A DNA stretch of 10,705 nucleotides from Cytophagales bacterium (GTDB taxonomy: Bacteria; Bacteroidota; Bacteroidia; Cytophagales; ES-bin-26): positions 1 through 10,705 of the forward strand of contig JACMKY010000711.1 in NCBI GenBank assembly GCA_014379925.1, written 5' to 3'. The position numbers and the translations under genes were made by a program. Position 1 is the stretch's first letter. Each line of letters opens with the position of its first letter. Under the pieces are notes generated by a model. That model was not told where the DNA came from. It saw only the letters and a list, made by a program, of their open reading frames with translations, and did no database searches. This document shows positions 6,649 to 10,705 of this stretch, in pieces.

Positions 6649-6781
6649 GGCAGTCGATGAATGCTTCTTAAAGCGGGGAAGAACCCGATCGTCGGGTAGC
6701 CGCATTTTCTTTGACCCGATTTGACAGGTACAGGACCTACGCAGACTTATCGTTGCTGGCCGACTTGATCAGCTAAGCGAA

Positions 6782-6821
6782 AGGCTTCGACCGCAGCGGC
6801 GGACCGCTGCGGTCGAAGCCT
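6782..6821. other. Perfect 18-bp hairpin between rsmE and the acidic protein gene
   Basis: AGGCTTCGACCGCAGCGG (6782-6799) is followed by a 4-base CGGA loop and an exact inverted copy at 6804-6821. There is no adjacent T-run on either strand, so it is not a standard intrinsic terminator. It lies about 135 bases past the stop of the minus-strand gene ending at 6956 and about 200 bases before rsmE. It may still act as an RNA 3'-end stabiliser or terminator for that gene, a protein-binding palindrome, or a REP-like element. Confidence 0.75.
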
Positions 6822-6833
6822 CTAAAACGATTG

Positions 6834-6879
6834 CATTAAAACAGGAATACCTCAGAGATTGACCGGTTTTAATGAGGTA
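6834..6879 (-). other. Interleaved inverted repeats, pseudoknot-like arrangement
   Basis: CATTAAAAC (6834-6842) is complementary to GTTTTAATG (6866-6874), and TACCTCA (6848-6854) is complementary to TGAGGTA (6873-6879). The order A-B-A'-B' is that of an H-type pseudoknot or of two mutually exclusive hairpins, since A' and B' share two bases. The stretch 6822-6955 is AT-rich compared with the genes around it and lies just after the stop of the minus-strand gene at 6956. No T-tract terminator is seen there. Strand is assigned because the surrounding genes are on minus; this is inference. Confidence 0.4.
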
Positions 6880-6955
6880 AGCAAGTTCGATTGCAACAAT
6901 TAAGTTGGGAAAAGGTCGCAATCTAAAAATATAAATGTCGAAGTAAAAGCGTACC

Positions 6956-7534
6956 CTACCCCTTCTCATCCTCCTCTTCGTCGTAATCCTCGTCGTGGGC
7001 GAAGGAGTAGAGGGTATCATCCAGTTTGAGGGTTCCGGCGTTGAACTCGCGGATGAATTTGTCGATGACTTCGTGGGTGATTTCCTCCACGTTCAGGCAG
7101 GCGTCCAGGCTGATGCCGTACTCGAAATCGGTTTCCAGCTGCACTTCCTCCTTCACCTTCACGGCCTCCGAATCTTCCAGTTCAGCGATGGTTTCGGCCT
7201 TGAAGAGTTCAATTTCTTCGTCGGCTTCTTCGGGGGGTACCAATTCGCCGTTCTCGTCCTCCTTGGGTTCCCAACGCACGTAATGCGGAAACTTTTCGGC
7301 GGTCTTGTCCTCGGCCATCTCGTAGACCAGGCTACTGTGGTGCAGGCGCAGGGTGTAGACGACGGTATCGAAGATCACCTCGCGGCCTTCGTGTTTGCCC
7401 ACGAAATGAACGTGGGCAAATTCGTCGCCCTGCGGTTCGTTTTCGTTCACCACGTAGGATTGCCCGGCCTGGCGGCATTCTTCTTTGAGATTTTCGATTT
7501 CCTGGGGATCGTATCCCTGGTTGGGAGAAGCCAT
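6956..7534 (-). CDS. Conserved-looking acidic protein of unknown function
   Basis: The ATG at 7534 gives a 192-residue soluble protein. A 40-residue upstream extension to 7654 reads through non-conserved leader and the glnN terminator area and is unlikely. I do not recognise a named family. The N-terminal half (1-90) has a mixed alpha/beta pattern with AHVHFVGKHEGREVIFDTVVY and LRLHHSSLVYEMAE. The C-terminal half is strongly acidic (residues ~88-135 rich in E/D, and tail DEDYDEEEDEKG). There is no signal peptide, membrane segment or obvious catalytic motif, so it is probably cytoplasmic. Coding potential is supported by normal amino-acid usage, good alternation of charged and hydrophobic residues, and its separation by a terminator from glnN. 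The highly acidic tail could bind a basic partner; that is speculation. Confidence 0.8.
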   Translation of the reverse strand: MASPNQGYDPQEIENLKEECRQAGQSYVVNENEPQGDEFAHVHFVGKHEGREVIFDTVVYTLRLHHSSLVYEMAEDKTAEKFPHYVRWEPKEDENGELVPPEEADEEIELFKAETIAELEDSEAVKVKEEVQLETDFEYGISLDACLNVEEITHEVIDKFIREFNAGTLKLDDTLYSFAHDEDYDEEEDEKG

Positions 7535-7621
7535 TGGGGTCTGGAATTTAAAGGTTGCAAGGGTATGAATTGCCAAACCGCGGGGGTTGTGGGCAAGGGT
7601 ACCGTGAAGGTCTGCTCGTCG

Positions 7622-7629
7622 CAAGTATA
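7622..7629 (-). promoter_or_regulatory. Weak -7 promoter-like element for the acidic protein gene
   Basis: On the minus strand TATACTTG differs from TAnnTTTG at one position and would leave a leader of about 80 bases. No TTG at a good distance upstream is seen, and the area just upstream is the glnN terminator. Low confidence. Confidence 0.25.
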
Positions 7630-7641
7630 CGGAAAGCCCCA

Positions 7642-7679
7642 ACAAAAAGCCCACGAAAGCGGGAAACTTTCGCGGGCTT
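7642..7679 (-). terminator. Intrinsic terminator of glnN
   Basis: On the minus strand a 13-bp stem, AAGCCCGCGAAAG with CTTTCGTGGGCTT (one G-U pair), has a 7-base loop and continues into TTTTTG. It lies about 50 bases after the glnN stop, separating it from the acidic protein gene downstream. Confidence 0.88.
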
Positions 7680-7727
7680 CGGGGAAACCGGGCGGAACGG
7701 CGGTTAACTCCCTTCTTCGCTGGCGAG

Positions 7728-9905
<2,178 letters not shown>

Positions 9906-9926
9906 GCAGTGATTTTTTGGGTTTTG

Positions 9927-9993
9927 GGTAAAATTTCCGGGTCAAATGTAGGACTTGTGCAGACAATTTGATACTGCCCGCCCAAATTTTACC
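9927..9993. promoter_or_regulatory. Inverted repeat flanking the glnN promoter element
   Basis: GGTAAAATTT (9927-9936) and its exact inverse AAATTTTACC (9984-9993) are 47 bases apart, centred on the space holding the TACATTTG element. In matching orientation the arms extend to GGGTAAAATTTCCGG and CCGGTAAAATTTGGG. The geometry suits two operator half-sites or two copies of one asymmetric site, one between promoter and start codon and one upstream. A regulator is not identified. Confidence 0.5.
9943..9950 (-). promoter_or_regulatory. glnN promoter -7 element
   Basis: On the minus strand TACATTTG is an exact TAnnTTTG match and would give a leader of about 30 bases before the glnN ATG. The only near upstream TTG is 13 bases away, closer than the usual ~19-23, so the -33 element is uncertain. 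Confidence 0.5.
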
Positions 9994-10045
9994 GGTTCTC
10001 CGGCTCACCGGGTACTTTCAACGCCACATGAAGTATTTGACAGAG

Positions 10046-10326
10046 TCGCGGGTTAGTGCCCTCCGTTATCGGACGGGTCGGTGAATGCACCGGAGGGGAA
10101 AGGGCAGCCGTCCAACCGAACCAAAGCCAGGCGAGGGGATGGCCGGAAGGGTGCGCCCGGTGCCCCGTGCCAACCGGAACGCAGAACCGGGAGTTCGTTT
10201 TGACGGGCGTCGGGGCGAAAAGTCCGGAGTGATCCCGGCTGAGAAATACCGGCTCCCCGGTTCGGCAAGCCACCCGAAAACGGGCACCCTGGGCCCGACG
10301 CCCGCCGCGTGCTTACCCCCGACCCG
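10046..10326. other. GC-rich, strongly self-complementary region without a convincing gene
   Basis: Frames are open on both strands here, but the translations are low-complexity Pro/Arg/Gly mixes with no recognisable domain, as expected of GC-rich non-coding DNA. Structure is evident. TGCCCT (10057-10062) pairs with AGGGCA (10101-10106), enclosing two small hairpins: CCG-TTAT-CGG at 10063-10072 and CGGTG-AATG-CACCG at 10079-10092. Further right an 11-bp pair, CGGGCGTCGGG (10204-10214) and CCCGACGCCCG (10294-10304), encloses CCCG-AAAA-CGGG (10273-10284). CCGGT/ACCGG pairs at 10157-10177. This could be a non-coding RNA, a fragment of a structured mobile element, or scrambled gene debris. I cannot assign a known RNA family. 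Strand is unknown. Confidence 0.45.
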
Positions 10327-10327
10327 G

Positions 10328-10450
10328 AAGTACGAAAAGGGTTCTTACTCGGTTTCCATCAACGGGGCTAGCCTGAGAAACGGCCTCTACATTGCCACCG
10401 TTACGATGAATAACCGAGTGGTTTCCAAGAAAACCCTCAAGCTGCGGTAA
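10328..10450 (+). pseudogene. Orphan C-terminal sorting tail of a type IX secretion (T9SS) cargo protein
   Basis: The last 40 residues before TAA at 10448-10450, KYEKGSYSVSINGASLRNGL then YIATVTMNNRVVSKKTLKLR, match the end of a T9SS type A sorting domain: a G-x-Y-x-x-x-I strand, LRNGLYI turn, and a KKTLKL final strand. This domain directs Bacteroidota proteins across the outer membrane and is normally attached to a large secreted protein. Here the frame continues upstream to an ATG at 10085, giving 121 residues, but residues 1-81 come from the GC-rich structured stretch and have no signal peptide or domain. The first half of the sorting domain is also missing. I read this as the remnant of a lost gene. 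A short expressed fusion is possible but unlikely to be exported. Confidence 0.6.
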
Positions 10451-10472
10451 GTGAACCACGGTTCTTATTTTG

Positions 10473-10507
10473 CGAAAAGGAGCGGTCGACCGCTCCTTTT
10501 CGTTTTT
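10473..10507 (+). terminator. Intrinsic terminator after the T9SS tail
   Basis: A perfect 13-bp stem, CGAAAAGGAGCGG with CCGCTCCTTTTCG, around a TCGA loop is followed by TTTTTA. It lies 23 bases after the TAA of the sorting-tail remnant, showing that the original gene end is preserved. Because the stem starts with A-rich sequence it could also work on the minus strand. Confidence 0.9.
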
Positions 10508-10705
10508 AGGCCTACGGAGGGGAAAGCGACGCGGTATTCAACGCTCCCGTGCGTAGGTAGCGGGTCGGGCGGCATTGGGTGATCCGGCGGAAATCTTTCC
10601 CGCGTTTCGGACAACGATGTGCATTTTTATATAATTAAACACAACCCATCAACTGCCAAAAACTGGACTGGTACTGCCTCTTATTGCCCAACGTGTGGGA
10701 TTTCA
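10508..10705. other. Non-coding right edge
   Basis: No ORF, RNA gene or terminator is supported here. A 12-base CGGAGGGGAAAG at 10515-10526 repeats one at 10091-10102. An AT-rich block, TTTTTATATAATTAAAC (about 10624-10640), stands out from the GC-rich surroundings and could be part of a promoter for a gene beyond the edge, but no exact TAnnTTTG match is present on either strand in that block. Confidence 0.4.

Noticed and set aside
6514..6705. 63-residue minus-strand frame upstream of rsmE.
   Set aside because: It overlaps the rsmE start in another frame and mostly translates the heptamer repeat (LPATSNRQP-type residues).
10053..10287. Small minus-strand frames in the glnN upstream region.
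   Set aside because: Three overlapping frames are all open because of high GC. The translations have no domain or signal sequence and overlap the self-complementary stems.
10151..10326. Possible group II intron 5' end: GTGCGCCC at 10151 followed by stem-rich sequence.
   Set aside because: GUGYG starts are only a short match. I could find no domain V, no maturase frame and no 3' end before the sorting tail. At most a fragment, so no element was called.
10046..10326. RNase P RNA, tmRNA, SRP RNA or 6S RNA in the GC-rich structured region.
   Set aside because: A GAAAAGTCCGGAG at 10217-10229 recalls the RNase P GAGGAAAGUCC block, but the other conserved blocks are absent or in the wrong order. 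No tmRNA or SRP landmark motif was seen on either strand.

Overview
The window looks like chromosomal DNA of a GC-rich member of the Bacteroidota, most likely order Cytophagales (Spirosoma/Larkinella-type relatives). This is inferred from three things. The protein set is typical: type III glutamine synthetase GlnN, a DUF4159 protein, a bacterial acyl-CoA desaturase, an OmpA protein with thrombospondin type-3 repeats, and a type IX secretion sorting tail. Some upstream regions carry TAnnTTTG promoter elements of the Bacteroidota type, and the start regions lack clear Shine-Dalgarno sequences. Most of the window is housekeeping metabolism and envelope function. I see no defence system, CRISPR array, integrase, transposase, rRNA or tRNA.

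Layout. On the plus strand, the 3' part of cinA (entering from the left edge) is followed by a 2-oxo acid dehydrogenase E2 acyltransferase that is not next to its E1 or E3 partners. A bidirectional terminator at about 2665-2695 separates these from a run of minus-strand genes. Going from right to left in transcription order, these are glnN, an acidic protein of unknown function, rsmE with a DUF4159 protein 11 bases behind it (probable operon), an acyl-CoA desaturase, and the OmpA/TSP3 outer-membrane protein. Good intrinsic terminators follow glnN and the desaturase. The far right has no intact gene. It holds the glnN promoter region, a GC-rich and strongly self-complementary stretch with no convincing protein, a 40-residue orphan T9SS sorting tail with its own terminator, and a final non-coding stretch.

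How the genes relate. They do not form one pathway. GlnN assimilates ammonium, E2 handles branched-chain or other 2-oxo acids, the desaturase adjusts membrane fluidity, RsmE modifies 16S rRNA, CinA/PncC recycles pyridine nucleotides, and the OmpA protein ties the outer membrane to peptidoglycan.

The less ordinary signals are in the DNA between and inside genes. Short-period repeats with CAACC/TAACC or CCGTCGG cores lie just before the E2 and rsmE start codons and run through the E2 linker. A 12-base repeat encodes a tetrapeptide tract in RsmE. Inverted repeats flank the glnN promoter element. A perfect 18-bp hairpin and a pseudoknot-like arrangement lie between rsmE and the gene upstream of it. 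The structured region at about 10046-10326 is the best candidate for something undescribed, but nothing here proves a new system.
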